From Epibacterium sp. Ofav1-8 (GTDB lineage Bacteria > Pseudomonadota > Alphaproteobacteria > Rhodobacterales > Rhodobacteraceae): 64,000 bases of DNA. Location: the NCBI RefSeq assembly GCF_022348185.1, contig NZ_JAKRFD010000005.1, positions 124,001 to 188,000 of the forward strand. The letters are read 5' to 3'. The notes under the pieces were generated by a model that made no database searches, was not told the origin of the DNA, and saw only the letters and a program-made list of their open reading frames with translations. Positions 44,564 to 52,855 of this stretch are shown one piece after another. The first letter of the stretch is position 1, and each line of letters begins with the position of its first letter. The position numbers were made by a program, and so were the translations under genes.

Positions 44564-45727
44564 TCAGCCTCCAAGCGGTCTCAGCATCTCGCGGCTGATG
44601 ATGTGCCGCTGGATTTCACTGGTGCCCTCCCAGATACGCTCCACTCGCGCGTCGCGCCAGATGCGTTCGAGGGGAAGTTCGTCCATCAGCCCCATGCCGC
44701 CGTGGATCTGGATCGCTTCATCCGCAACCATGGCGAGCATCTCGGTCGCCTTCAGCTTGGCCATCGACATGTCGCTCTCGGTGACGGTGCCCTGATCGAA
44801 CTTCCAGCCGGCTTCCCAAGTCAGCAGGTTTGCGGCCTTCAACTCGGTGGCCATATCGGCGAGCTTGAACGAAACCCCCTGAAACTTGCCGATTTGCTGG
44901 CCGAACTGCTTGCGCTCAGCGCTGTATTCGACGGCGTGTTGCAGCGCCCGTTCGGCGCGGCCCAGACAGGTTGCGGCCACTTGCAGGCGGGTGGCGCCCA
45001 GCCAGGTGTTGGCGACCTCGAAGCCCTTGTCGATCTCGCCCAGAACGGCGGAGGACGGCAGGCGGCAATCGTCGAATTCCAGCACCGCGTTGGTGTAGCC
45101 CCGGTGCGAGACGTTGCGATAGCCGGCACGGACCGAGAATCCGGGTGTGCCCTTGTCGACAAAGAAGGCGGTGATCTTTTTCTTCTTGCCGCGCGGCGTG
45201 TCCTCCTCACCCGTGGCCATGAAGACGATGGCGAAATCGGCCACATCCGCGTGGGAGATGAAATGCTTGGTGCCGTTCAGGATCCAGTCGTCGCCATCCT
45301 TGCGGGCCGAAGCGGCCATGCCGCGCAGGTCAGAGCCCGCGCCCGGCTCCGTCATCGCCAGGCAGTCCCATTTCTCACCGCGGATACAGGGGAATAGATA
45401 TTTCTCCTTCTGCTCCTCCGTGCCCGCCAAGAGGATGTTGGAGGGACGCGCGACGCTGGTCCAATGCAGCGCGTAATTGGCGCGACCGAGTTCCTTTTCA
45501 TAGAGCAGCCAGGACAGCGTATCGAGACCAGCACCGCCCACCTCTTCGGGCATATTGGCAGCATAAAGCCCGGCTTCCATCGCCTTCTTCTGGATTTCCC
45601 TTACCAGATCCATGTCGAGATGGCCGCTGCGCTCGATTTCCAGCTCATGCGGATAGAGCTCTTTTTCCACAAAGGCGCGCGTGGTTTCGACGATCATCGC
45701 CTGTTCTTCTGTCATGCCGAATTGCAC
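44564..45727 (-). CDS. Acyl-CoA dehydrogenase
   Basis: A 387-residue FAD acyl-CoA dehydrogenase. It has TEPGAGSDLRGMAASA and DDWILNGTKHFISHADVADF in the middle domain, GATRLQVAATCLGRAERAL, and the C-terminal QIHGGMGLMDELPLERIWRD then IWEGTSEIQR with the catalytic-base region. I chose the GTG at 45727 (QFGMTEEQ) because AAGGAGA lies 7 bases upstream. An ATG 4 codons in lacks that spacing and the longer frame is not homologous. First gene of the four-gene operon, divergent from a GlxA-type regulator. Confidence 0.93.
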   Translation of the reverse strand: MQFGMTEEQAMIVETTRAFVEKELYPHELEIERSGHLDMDLVREIQKKAMEAGLYAANMPEEVGGAGLDTLSWLLYEKELGRANYALHWTSVARPSNILLAGTEEQKEKYLFPCIRGEKWDCLAMTEPGAGSDLRGMAASARKDGDDWILNGTKHFISHADVADFAIVFMATGEEDTPRGKKKKITAFFVDKGTPGFSVRAGYRNVSHRGYTNAVLEFDDCRLPSSAVLGEIDKGFEVANTWLGATRLQVAATCLGRAERALQHAVEYSAERKQFGQQIGKFQGVSFKLADMATELKAANLLTWEAGWKFDQGTVTESDMSMAKLKATEMLAMVADEAIQIHGGMGLMDELPLERIWRDARVERIWEGTSEIQRHIISREMLRPLGG

Positions 45728-45811
45728 CGGGCGTCTCCTTTTTGATGTGGTGGCTTGCACGGGAGGGTAGAGGTCGCCTAGCGTGTGTATCGTGCAAAGG
45801 TGGCCGAAATC

Positions 45812-46771
45812 ATGCAGAAATGGACAAATGAATTCGCGGCAGCGCAGCAAGTGGATGTCCTCTTGTTCGACGATTTCTCTGCCCATTGCCTTGCCAACAC
45901 GGTGGAGCCGATGCGGGCGGCCAACACGCTCGCGCGGCGGGAGCTCTATCGCTGGAGGTTCCTGTCGCTGACGGGCGCGCAGGTGGTGTCCTCTTCCGGC
46001 ATGCAAGTCACCGCGCACGGGCGGCTTGCGGATTTTTCCGGCGATATGCTCGCCGTGATGCCGAGCTATAATTTCCTGCGCCAGGACGGGACCGCGACCC
46101 GGCGCGGGTTGCGCGCTGCCGCCAAACGCTATCGCGAGATTGCCGGGTTTGACACTGGGCCGTGGCTGATGGCCGCCGCAGGGTTGCTGGACGGGCGTGT
46201 CGCGACCATCCACTGGGACGAACTGGACCGGCTGAGAGAGTCATTCCCAGAGGTTGAGGTGCAGCGCAGGCGATATGTACAGGATGGCAACAGGACCACT
46301 TGCACCGGGGCGCTGGCCGCCTTTGACCTGATGCTGGAACGGATCGGCGCGCGCCATGGGCAAGCGCTGCGCCTGGAGGTTGCGGCCTTGTTCATGAGCA
46401 CCGAAGGTGGCGGTGCGACATCGGAAATCTCGCTCGCCCGCACACGCGTCGTGGCGCGCGCCGTGGTCCTCATGCAAGGCCACCTGGAAACTCCGCTAGC
46501 GATCCCGGAAATTGCCCGTCGCATCGGTCGCCCGCGCAAGGATCTGGAAGCGCGCATGAAGGCGGATCTGGGCGCGACACCCGCGGCCGTGTATCGGCGG
46601 TTGCGGTTGATTCAGGCCAGAAAGCTCTTGTTAGAGACTGATATGAGTGTCTCCGAAGTGGCGGCCCGCTGTGGATATGACAACCCAAGCGCGCTCACCA
46701 GAGCGTTCAGATCGGAATTCGCCACAACACCCAGAGCGTTGCGACAAGCACCTGGCCCGGAGCGGGGATAA
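45812..46771 (+). CDS. GlxA-family AraC-type regulator
   Basis: A 319-residue activator with an N-terminal DJ-1/PfpI-like domain (VDVLLFDDFSAHCLANTVEPMRAAN) and a C-terminal AraC helix-turn-helix (IPEIARRIGRPRKDLEARMKAD, then SVSEVAARCGYDNPSALTRAF). The family includes GbdR, ArgR and CdhR, which control betaine, choline, arginine and carnitine catabolism. It is divergent from the acyl-CoA operon and probably controls it. The ATG at 45812 has AAGGTGG upstream. A GTG at 45785 is an alternative. Confidence 0.88.
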   Translation: MQKWTNEFAAAQQVDVLLFDDFSAHCLANTVEPMRAANTLARRELYRWRFLSLTGAQVVSSSGMQVTAHGRLADFSGDMLAVMPSYNFLRQDGTATRRGLRAAAKRYREIAGFDTGPWLMAAAGLLDGRVATIHWDELDRLRESFPEVEVQRRRYVQDGNRTTCTGALAAFDLMLERIGARHGQALRLEVAALFMSTEGGGATSEISLARTRVVARAVVLMQGHLETPLAIPEIARRIGRPRKDLEARMKADLGATPAAVYRRLRLIQARKLLLETDMSVSEVAARCGYDNPSALTRAFRSEFATTPRALRQAPGPERG

Positions 46772-46913
46772 GTGCGAACCGGCAGTAACGGGAGGTCGCG
46801 ACAGGGACCTCTGTTCCGGTGCCAGCGGGACGCAGGTTGGTCTGGTTCATGACAGTGTTATGATCGCCCAATAGGGGTCTTGCACGCCGGAACGCAATCA
46901 TCAACACTAGGCC

Positions 46914-48719
46914 ATGACAAACAAGACCTTCCCAAGCTGGCCCGACGTCGCCCCCCAACTGATCGAAACCGCTGCCGGACGCAGCCCTGCCGATACGGTG
47001 ATCCGCAACGGCAAATGGGTGAATGTGCACACGCGCGAGATTCTCGACGGGCATGACATCGCAATCACGGCCGGTCGCATTGCCTATGTGGGACCGGATG
47101 CGTCCTATTGTATGGGTCCGGACACGCAGGTGATCGAGGCTGAGGGCCGCTATTTGGTGCCGGGCCTCTGTGACGGGCACATGCATATTGAATCGGGTAT
47201 GCTGACGCCTGCGGAATTTGCCCGCGCGGTGATCCCCCATGGCACCACCACCATGTTCACCGACCCGCATGAGATCGCCAATGTTCTGGGCCTTGAAGGC
47301 GTGCGTCTGATGCATGACGAGGCGCTCTTGCAGCCCGTCAATATCTATACCCAGATGCCCTCCTGCGCGCCGTCGGCACCGGGGTTGGAAACCACGGGGT
47401 ATGAAATCTCTGCCGAGGACGTCGCAGAGGCGATGACCTGGCCCGGTATTATCGGCCTGGGCGAGATGATGAACTTTCCCGGCGTGGCCAATGGCGACGC
47501 CAAGATGCTGGCCGAGATCGCTGCCACCCAACGCGCGGGCAAAACCGTGGGTGGGCATTATGCCTCGCCCGATCTTGGCCCAGATTTCGCGGCCTATGTG
47601 GCTGGCGGCCCGGCGGATGACCACGAGGGCACCTGCGAGGCGGATGCCATCGCGCGGATGCGACAGGGCATGCGGGCTATGGTGCGTCTGGGGTCCGCCT
47701 GGTACGACGTCGAAGCGCAGATCACCGCAATCACGGAAAAGGGCCTCGACCCGCGCAACTTCATCCTGTGTACCGATGACTGTCATTCCGGCACGCTGGT
47801 CAATGATGGCCATATGAACCGGGTGGTGCGTCACGCAATCGACTGCGGCTGTGATCCGCTGGTGGCACTCCAGATGGCAACGATCAATACCGCCACGCAT
47901 TTTGGGCTGGAGCGCGAGATCGGCTCCATCACCCCGGGTCGCCGCGCGGATGTGATCCTGACCTCTGATCTGAAGACCCTGCCGATCGAGGTGGTGATCG
48001 CGCGCGGGCAGATTGTTGCGGAATCAGGCTCTATCAAGGTGGATTGCCCACATCTGGACTGGCCCGACACCGCGCGCGGCACCGTGCATCTTGGGCATGA
48101 GTTGACGGCGAAAGACTTTGAACTCGCCGCGCCCGAAGGCGCAAATGCCGTCACCGCCAATATCATCGGTGTGGTGGAAAACCAGGCCCCGACCAAGGCG
48201 TTGAAAGCTGAACTGCCGGTCGAGAACGGTCTCGTCGAAGGCAAGGACGACGTCTGCCAGATTGCCCTCGTCGAACGTCACCGCGCCACGGGTGGCGTCA
48301 CCAATGCCTTTGTCTCGGGTTTCGGCTACGAAGGCCGCATGGCGATGGCCTCGACCGTGGCGCATGACAGTCACCACATGATCGTGGTCGGCACGGATCG
48401 CGCACAAATGGCCCTGGCGGCCAACCGTCTGGCGGAGGTCGGCGGCGGCATCACGATCTATCGCGACGATGAGGAACTGGCGCTGGTGGAACTGCCGATT
48501 GCAGGGTTGATGTCCGACAGCCCGGCGTCCACGGTGGCCGCCAATGCGCAGAAACTGGTCGAGGCGATGGAGGCCTGCGGCTGCAAACTGAACAACGCCT
48601 ATATGCAGCACTCGCTTCTGGCGCTGGTCGTGATCCCGGAACTGAGGATCAGCGACCTCGGCCTTGTCGATGTGCGCACATTCAAGAAAATTCCAGTGAT
48701 CGAGCCGTTTAATGAATGA
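46914..48719 (+). CDS. ade: Adenine deaminase
   Basis: A 601-residue adenine deaminase that hydrolyses adenine to hypoxanthine and ammonia. The amidohydrolase metal motif GLCDGHMHIESGM gives His89 and His91. PHGTTTMFTDPHEIANVLG follows, and HDSHHMIVVGTD lies in the C-terminal domain. Length and overall order match the Ade family. Its stop overlaps the start of amn, joining adenine release and deamination in one transcript. Confidence 0.97.
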   Translation: MTNKTFPSWPDVAPQLIETAAGRSPADTVIRNGKWVNVHTREILDGHDIAITAGRIAYVGPDASYCMGPDTQVIEAEGRYLVPGLCDGHMHIESGMLTPAEFARAVIPHGTTTMFTDPHEIANVLGLEGVRLMHDEALLQPVNIYTQMPSCAPSAPGLETTGYEISAEDVAEAMTWPGIIGLGEMMNFPGVANGDAKMLAEIAATQRAGKTVGGHYASPDLGPDFAAYVAGGPADDHEGTCEADAIARMRQGMRAMVRLGSAWYDVEAQITAITEKGLDPRNFILCTDDCHSGTLVNDGHMNRVVRHAIDCGCDPLVALQMATINTATHFGLEREIGSITPGRRADVILTSDLKTLPIEVVIARGQIVAESGSIKVDCPHLDWPDTARGTVHLGHELTAKDFELAAPEGANAVTANIIGVVENQAPTKALKAELPVENGLVEGKDDVCQIALVERHRATGGVTNAFVSGFGYEGRMAMASTVAHDSHHMIVVGTDRAQMALAANRLAEVGGGITIYRDDEELALVELPIAGLMSDSPASTVAANAQKLVEAMEACGCKLNNAYMQHSLLALVVIPELRISDLGLVDVRTFKKIPVIEPFNE

Positions 48720-50178
48720 TGTAAAAACACCCGCCCTCCCCGAAGCAGAGAGCTTCACCGATGCCAAGGCTGCGGTTGCGCGCCTGATCGCGCTTTATGA
48801 CAGCGCGACCAATTTCCTGTGTGATGAGTTCATCGCCGCGATGAGCGCCGGCGCCGCGCCCGGCAGCCGCATGCGGGCCTTTTACCCGGAGGTGCGCTTT
48901 ACCACCACGACCTACGCGCAGGTGGACAGTCGCCTCAGCTTTGGCCACGTGGCCGATCCGGGCACCTATGCCACCACGGTGACACGCCCGGATCTGTTCG
49001 AACACTATCTGGAGCAGCAGATCGGGCTTCTGATCAAGAACCATGGCCAGCCGGTGATTGTCGGCGTGTCCGATACCCCGATGCCGGTGCATTTTGCCGT
49101 TGCGTCCCGTCCCGGACTGACCGTGCCGCAGGAAGGCGCGGCACGCTTCACCCTGCGCGATGTGTTTGATGTCCCGGATCTGGCGACCACCAACGATGAC
49201 ATCGTCAATGGCACCTACGTGCCCGAGAATGGCGTGGGGCCGCTGTCGCTGTTTACCGCCCAGCGGGTGGATTATTCCCTGGCGCGTCTGGCGCATTACA
49301 CGGCGACGGACCCGGATCATTTCCAGAACCACGTCCTGTTTACGAACTACCAGTTCTACGTCACTGAATTCGAAGCCTACGCCCGCGCGCAATTGGCCGA
49401 TCCCGCCAGCGGCTACACCAGTTTCGTATCAACCGGCAACGCCGAGATCACCGAGGCCGACGGCGAGTTGCCCATCTCTCCCAAGATGCCGCAAATGCCG
49501 ACCTACCACCTCAAGCGGCCGGACGGGAACGGCATCACGCTGGTCAACATTGGGGTGGGACCGTCGAATGCCAAAACCGCCACCGACCACATCGCCGTGC
49601 TGCGTCCGCATGCGTGGCTGATGGTCGGCCATTGCGCCGGGCTCAGAAACTCTCAGGCGCTTGGCGATTTTGTTCTGGCCCATGCCTACCTGCGCGAGGA
49701 TCACGTGCTGGATGATGACCTGCCAGTCTGGGTGCCGATCCCGGCGCTGGCGGAAATTCAGGTGGCGCTGGAAGAAGCCGTAGCTCAGGAAACCGGACTT
49801 GAAGGGTACGACCTCAAGCGGATCATGCGCACCGGCACCGTTGCCAGCCACGACAACCGCAACTGGGAGCTGCGGGATCAGTCCGGCCCGGTGCAACGCC
49901 TGAGCCAATCCCGCGCCATCGCACTGGATATGGAGAGCGCCACCATCGCCGCAAACGGCTACCGCTTTCGGGTGCCCTACGGCACGCTCCTATGCATTTC
50001 CGACAAGCCCCTGCACGGTGAATTGAAGCTGCCCGGCATGGCCTCGGACTTCTATCGCACGCAGGTTTCTCGGCACCTTCTGATCGGTATCAAGGCGATG
50101 GAACGGCTCAGAACCATGCCGCTGGAACGCTTGCACAGCCGGAAACTGCGCTCCTTTGACGAAACGGCCTTCCTGTAA
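48712..50178 (+). CDS. amn: AMP nucleosidase
   Basis: A 488-residue AMP nucleosidase that cleaves AMP to adenine and ribose 5-phosphate. It has the N-terminal AMNp domain (EVRFTTTTYAQVDSRLSFGHV) and a C-terminal nucleoside-phosphorylase-like domain with HAWLMVGHCAGLRNSQALGDFVLAHAYLRED and LDMESATIAANGYRFRVPYGTLLCISDKPLHG (key residues Glu in MESATIAANG and Asp in SDKPL). It overlaps ade by 8 bases. Together they convert AMP to hypoxanthine. Confidence 0.97.
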   Translation: MNDVKTPALPEAESFTDAKAAVARLIALYDSATNFLCDEFIAAMSAGAAPGSRMRAFYPEVRFTTTTYAQVDSRLSFGHVADPGTYATTVTRPDLFEHYLEQQIGLLIKNHGQPVIVGVSDTPMPVHFAVASRPGLTVPQEGAARFTLRDVFDVPDLATTNDDIVNGTYVPENGVGPLSLFTAQRVDYSLARLAHYTATDPDHFQNHVLFTNYQFYVTEFEAYARAQLADPASGYTSFVSTGNAEITEADGELPISPKMPQMPTYHLKRPDGNGITLVNIGVGPSNAKTATDHIAVLRPHAWLMVGHCAGLRNSQALGDFVLAHAYLREDHVLDDDLPVWVPIPALAEIQVALEEAVAQETGLEGYDLKRIMRTGTVASHDNRNWELRDQSGPVQRLSQSRAIALDMESATIAANGYRFRVPYGTLLCISDKPLHGELKLPGMASDFYRTQVSRHLLIGIKAMERLRTMPLERLHSRKLRSFDETAFL

Positions 50179-50241
50179 TGGCGAAAATATGCTGTTTTCC
50201 ACGGAAATTTGCTTGTTTGGCGCTTGATCTTGCACGCTACG

Positions 50242-50266
50242 CGTTGTGTTGTCCCACAACATAACG
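50242..50266. promoter_or_regulatory. Inverted repeat upstream of the HU gene
   Basis: CGTTGTGTTGT-CCC-ACAACATAACG is an 11-bp-arm dyad with one mismatch, ending 55 bases before the HU start. Its size and position suit an operator or a structured leader. The regulator is unknown. Confidence 0.45.
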
Positions 50267-50321
50267 CTAATGTTACGCGATGAGGCCCCAACACGTCGGG
50301 CAGTTTCAAGGAGAGCTAAGA

Positions 50322-50615
50322 ATGTCCAAACCGATGACCAAAACTCAGCTTGTGGCAGCACTGGCTGAGGAAATGGACAGCGACAAGAAAACCGCTGGTG
50401 CCGCTCTGGATGCCGTTTGCAACCTGATCACCCGCGAAGTGTCCGGCGGCGGTGCCGTGACCCTGCCGGGTGTTGGCAAGATCTATTGCCGTGAGCGTCC
50501 CGAGCGCGAAGTGCGCAACCCGGCCACCGGCGAGAAGTTCATGAAAGAAGCAGACAAGGTCGTGAAAATGACCATCGCCAAAGCGCTGAAAGACAGCGTC
50601 AACGGCGACGCCTGA
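50322..50615 (+). CDS. HU-family DNA-binding protein
   Basis: A 97-residue HU/IHF-like histone-like protein. MTKTQLVAALAEEMDSDKKTAGAAL starts the dimerisation helices, and VTLPGVGKIYCRERPEREVRNPATGEKF is the arm region, where RPERKGRNPxTGE is the usual pattern with the intercalating Pro. The ATG at 50322 follows AAGGAGAG. HU proteins bend and compact DNA without strong sequence preference. A terminator follows. Confidence 0.93.
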   Translation: MSKPMTKTQLVAALAEEMDSDKKTAGAALDAVCNLITREVSGGGAVTLPGVGKIYCRERPEREVRNPATGEKFMKEADKVVKMTIAKALKDSVNGDA

Positions 50616-50643
50616 TAGACCTTTTGGTCCGGCGACGGCTTCG

Positions 50644-50673
50644 GGGCTGCCCTATCGGGCGGCCCATTTTTTT
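50644..50673 (+). terminator. Terminator after the HU gene
   Basis: GGGCTGC / GCGGCCC stem (one G-T) with an 8-base loop is followed by ATTTTTTT, 28 bases past the stop. Confidence 0.88.
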
Positions 50674-50756
50674 GATTGTACCAATTCCTCCGCTCTCCCT
50701 ATTCAGCCCGGTGATTACTGGGTAGCGTGCCGCCAACGACCAGGAGGGACTGACGG

Positions 50757-51668
50757 ATGGATCTGCGCGCACTTGCCATGGGGCTCGCCTTTGCCCTGAT
50801 GTGGTCCTCGGCCTTTACCTCGGCCCGGATCATTGTGGCGGACGCCTCACCGCTGTTCTCTCTGGCGCTGCGGTTTTTGATCTCCGGCCTGATCGGCGTC
50901 ATGATCGCCCGTGCCATGGGGCAGACCTGGCGACTGACGCCGGGCCAGTGGAAGGCCACGATCCTGTTTGGGATCTGCCAGAATGCGCTCTACCTCGGTC
51001 TGAACTTTGTCGCGATGCAATGGATAGAGGCGTCCCTGGCGGCGATCATTGCCTCCACCATGCCGCTCTTGGTGGCGCTGGCGTCCCTGGCGTTTTTTCG
51101 CGAACCCATCCGCCCGCTTGGCCTGCTGGGGCTGGTCGCGGGGATTGCCGGCGTGGCGCTGATCATGGGCACCCGGATCGGAGCCGGTGTCGACCTGCTC
51201 GGCCTTGCCCTCTGCGGGATTGGGGTTCTGGCGCTGACCACCGCCACACTCGCGCTGCGGGGCGCGACTTCCGGCGGCAATTTCATGATGGTGGTGGGAT
51301 TGCAGATGCTGGTGGGCGCTGCGGCGCTTTTCCCGGCGGCCTTTGCGTTTGAAACCATCCGCGTCGAGCCCAGCTGGCCGCTGGCAATCGCCTTTGCCTA
51401 TACCACCTTTGTGCCGGGGCTGGCGGCGACCCTGATCTGGGTGATGCTCCTGAACCGGATCGGAGCCGTGCGGGCGGCCACCTTCCACTTTCTCAATCCG
51501 GTGTTTGGTGTTGCGATCGCCAGCTTCCTGCTGGGAGAGCGGCTCGGCCCGCTGGATATCCTGGGCGTCGGTGTGGTGACACTGGGCATCCTCGCGGTTC
51601 AACTCGCCCGCCACCCCGCACCGCCAAAGCAACCGCTGCCCAGATCGCTGCATCCGCAAGCGGATTGA
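50757..51668 (+). CDS. DMT-family transporter (EamA type)
   Basis: A 303-residue protein with ten hydrophobic helices in two EamA repeats: NALYLGLNFVAMQWIEASLAAIIASTMPLLVALASLAFFREP ends repeat one (key Pro and Glu), and RAATFHFLNPVFGVAIASFLLGERLGPLDI ends repeat two. The AGGAGGGAC site precedes the ATG. Substrate unknown; the second such gene in the window is not closely similar. Confidence 0.92.
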   Translation: MDLRALAMGLAFALMWSSAFTSARIIVADASPLFSLALRFLISGLIGVMIARAMGQTWRLTPGQWKATILFGICQNALYLGLNFVAMQWIEASLAAIIASTMPLLVALASLAFFREPIRPLGLLGLVAGIAGVALIMGTRIGAGVDLLGLALCGIGVLALTTATLALRGATSGGNFMMVVGLQMLVGAAALFPAAFAFETIRVEPSWPLAIAFAYTTFVPGLAATLIWVMLLNRIGAVRAATFHFLNPVFGVAIASFLLGERLGPLDILGVGVVTLGILAVQLARHPAPPKQPLPRSLHPQAD

Positions 51669-51815
51669 CACGGGTCCACCACAGGGTGCCCACACACGCA
51701 CAATCACGTTTACGCATGATGCGCCGATTACAGGCCAGGGCACTTGCGCTTCAGGCATTGAAAGCGCAGTGTCGAACCCCACTTAATGCCGCATCAGATC
51801 AGGTGGGAGGGCCCC

Positions 51816-52265
51816 ATGACCAAATATTTCAAGAACCCTGATGTCATCGCCGCGCTGTCCGAAGAAGAATTCTACGTGACCCAGAATTCCGGCACCGAAC
51901 GTCCCGGCACGGGAAAGCTGCTTTCGAACAAGGAGCCGGGCATTTACGTGGACATCGTGTCCGGAGAACCGCTGTTTGCCTCTTCCGACAAGTACGAATC
52001 CGGGTGTGGCTGGCCAAGTTTCACCAAACCGATCGAACCCGCACATGTGCAGGAACTCGAAGACCGGACCCTTGGCATGATCCGCACCGAGGTGCGCTCC
52101 ACCCATGGTGACAGCCATCTCGGCCACGTCTTCCCCGACGGTCCCGCGGATCGCGGCGGCCTACGCTACTGCATCAACTCGGCGTCGCTGCGCTTTATCC
52201 ATCTCGACGATATGGAGGCGGAAGGCTATGGCGCCTACATCAATCAAGTGGAGGACCACCGATGA
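51816..52265 (+). CDS. msrB: Peptide methionine (R)-S-oxide reductase MsrB
   Basis: A 149-residue MsrB that repairs methionine R-sulfoxide. The catalytic Cys119 is in [13 protein letters not shown] and Cys64 in ESGCGWPSF is the likely resolving cysteine. The two CxxC zinc pairs of many MsrBs are absent, as in the PilB type. [15 protein letters not shown] is the conserved His-bearing block. GGGAGG precedes the ATG at 51816. Its stop overlaps msrA. Confidence 0.96.
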   Translation: MTKYFKNPDVIAALSEEEFYVTQNSGTERPGTGKLLSNKEPGIYVDIVSGEPLFASSDKYESGCGWPSFTKPIEPAHVQELEDRTLGMIRTEVRSTHGDSHLGHVFPDGPADRGGLRYCINSASLRFIHLDDMEAEGYGAYINQVEDHR

Positions 52266-52777
52266 GCAAGACCGAACGCGCCATTCTCGCAGGCGGCTGC
52301 TTCTGGGGCATGCAAGAGCTGATCCGTCACCGCAAAGGTGTCCTCAGCACCCGCGTCGGCTACACGGGCGGCGATGTGCCGAATGCAACGTATCAGAACC
52401 ACGGCACCCACGCCGAAGGCATCGAGATCACCTTTGATCCCGAGCAGACCTCTTACCGCGAGATGCTGGAGTTCTTCTTTCAGATCCACGACCCCACGAC
52501 GACCAACCGTCAGGGCAATGACATCGGCATGAGCTACCGCTCTGCGATCTACTATGAAGATGCGCGCCAGAAACAGATCGCGGAGGACACCATCGCCGAT
52601 GTGGAGGCCTCTGGCATCTGGCCCGGCAAGGTCGTGACCGAAGTGGAACCTGTCGGCGATTTCTGGGAGGCGGAGCCGGAACATCAGGATTATCTCCAGC
52701 GGCTGCCAAATGGCTATACCTGCCACTTCCCACGCCCCGATTGGGTGCTGCCAAAGCGCGATCAAGCCGCTGAATAA
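52262..52777 (+). CDS. msrA: Peptide methionine (S)-S-oxide reductase MsrA
   Basis: A 171-residue MsrA with the catalytic Cys13 in [35 protein letters not shown] and [25 protein letters not shown] complete the standard family blocks. Translationally coupled to msrB, so both methionine sulfoxide epimers are repaired by one transcript. Confidence 0.97.
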   Translation: MSKTERAILAGGCFWGMQELIRHRKGVLSTRVGYTGGDVPNATYQNHGTHAEGIEITFDPEQTSYREMLEFFFQIHDPTTTNRQGNDIGMSYRSAIYYEDARQKQIAEDTIADVEASGIWPGKVVTEVEPVGDFWEAEPEHQDYLQRLPNGYTCHFPRPDWVLPKRDQAAE

Positions 52778-52817
52778 TCCTTGTTAGAGCCTGAGTATGG
52801 CTCAGATCAACCAGATG

Positions 52818-52845
52818 CAGGCCGCTTCCGGACGGGAGCGGCCTG
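52818..52845. terminator. Strong hairpin between convergent msrA and hyuA-like genes
   Basis: CAGGCCGCTTCC-GGAC-GGGAGCGGCCTG is a 12-bp stem (one T-G) with a 4-base loop, between convergent genes. No T-run follows, so it is a candidate bidirectional stop or 3'-end-protecting hairpin. Confidence 0.55.
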
Positions 52846-52855
52846 TATCATGTAA

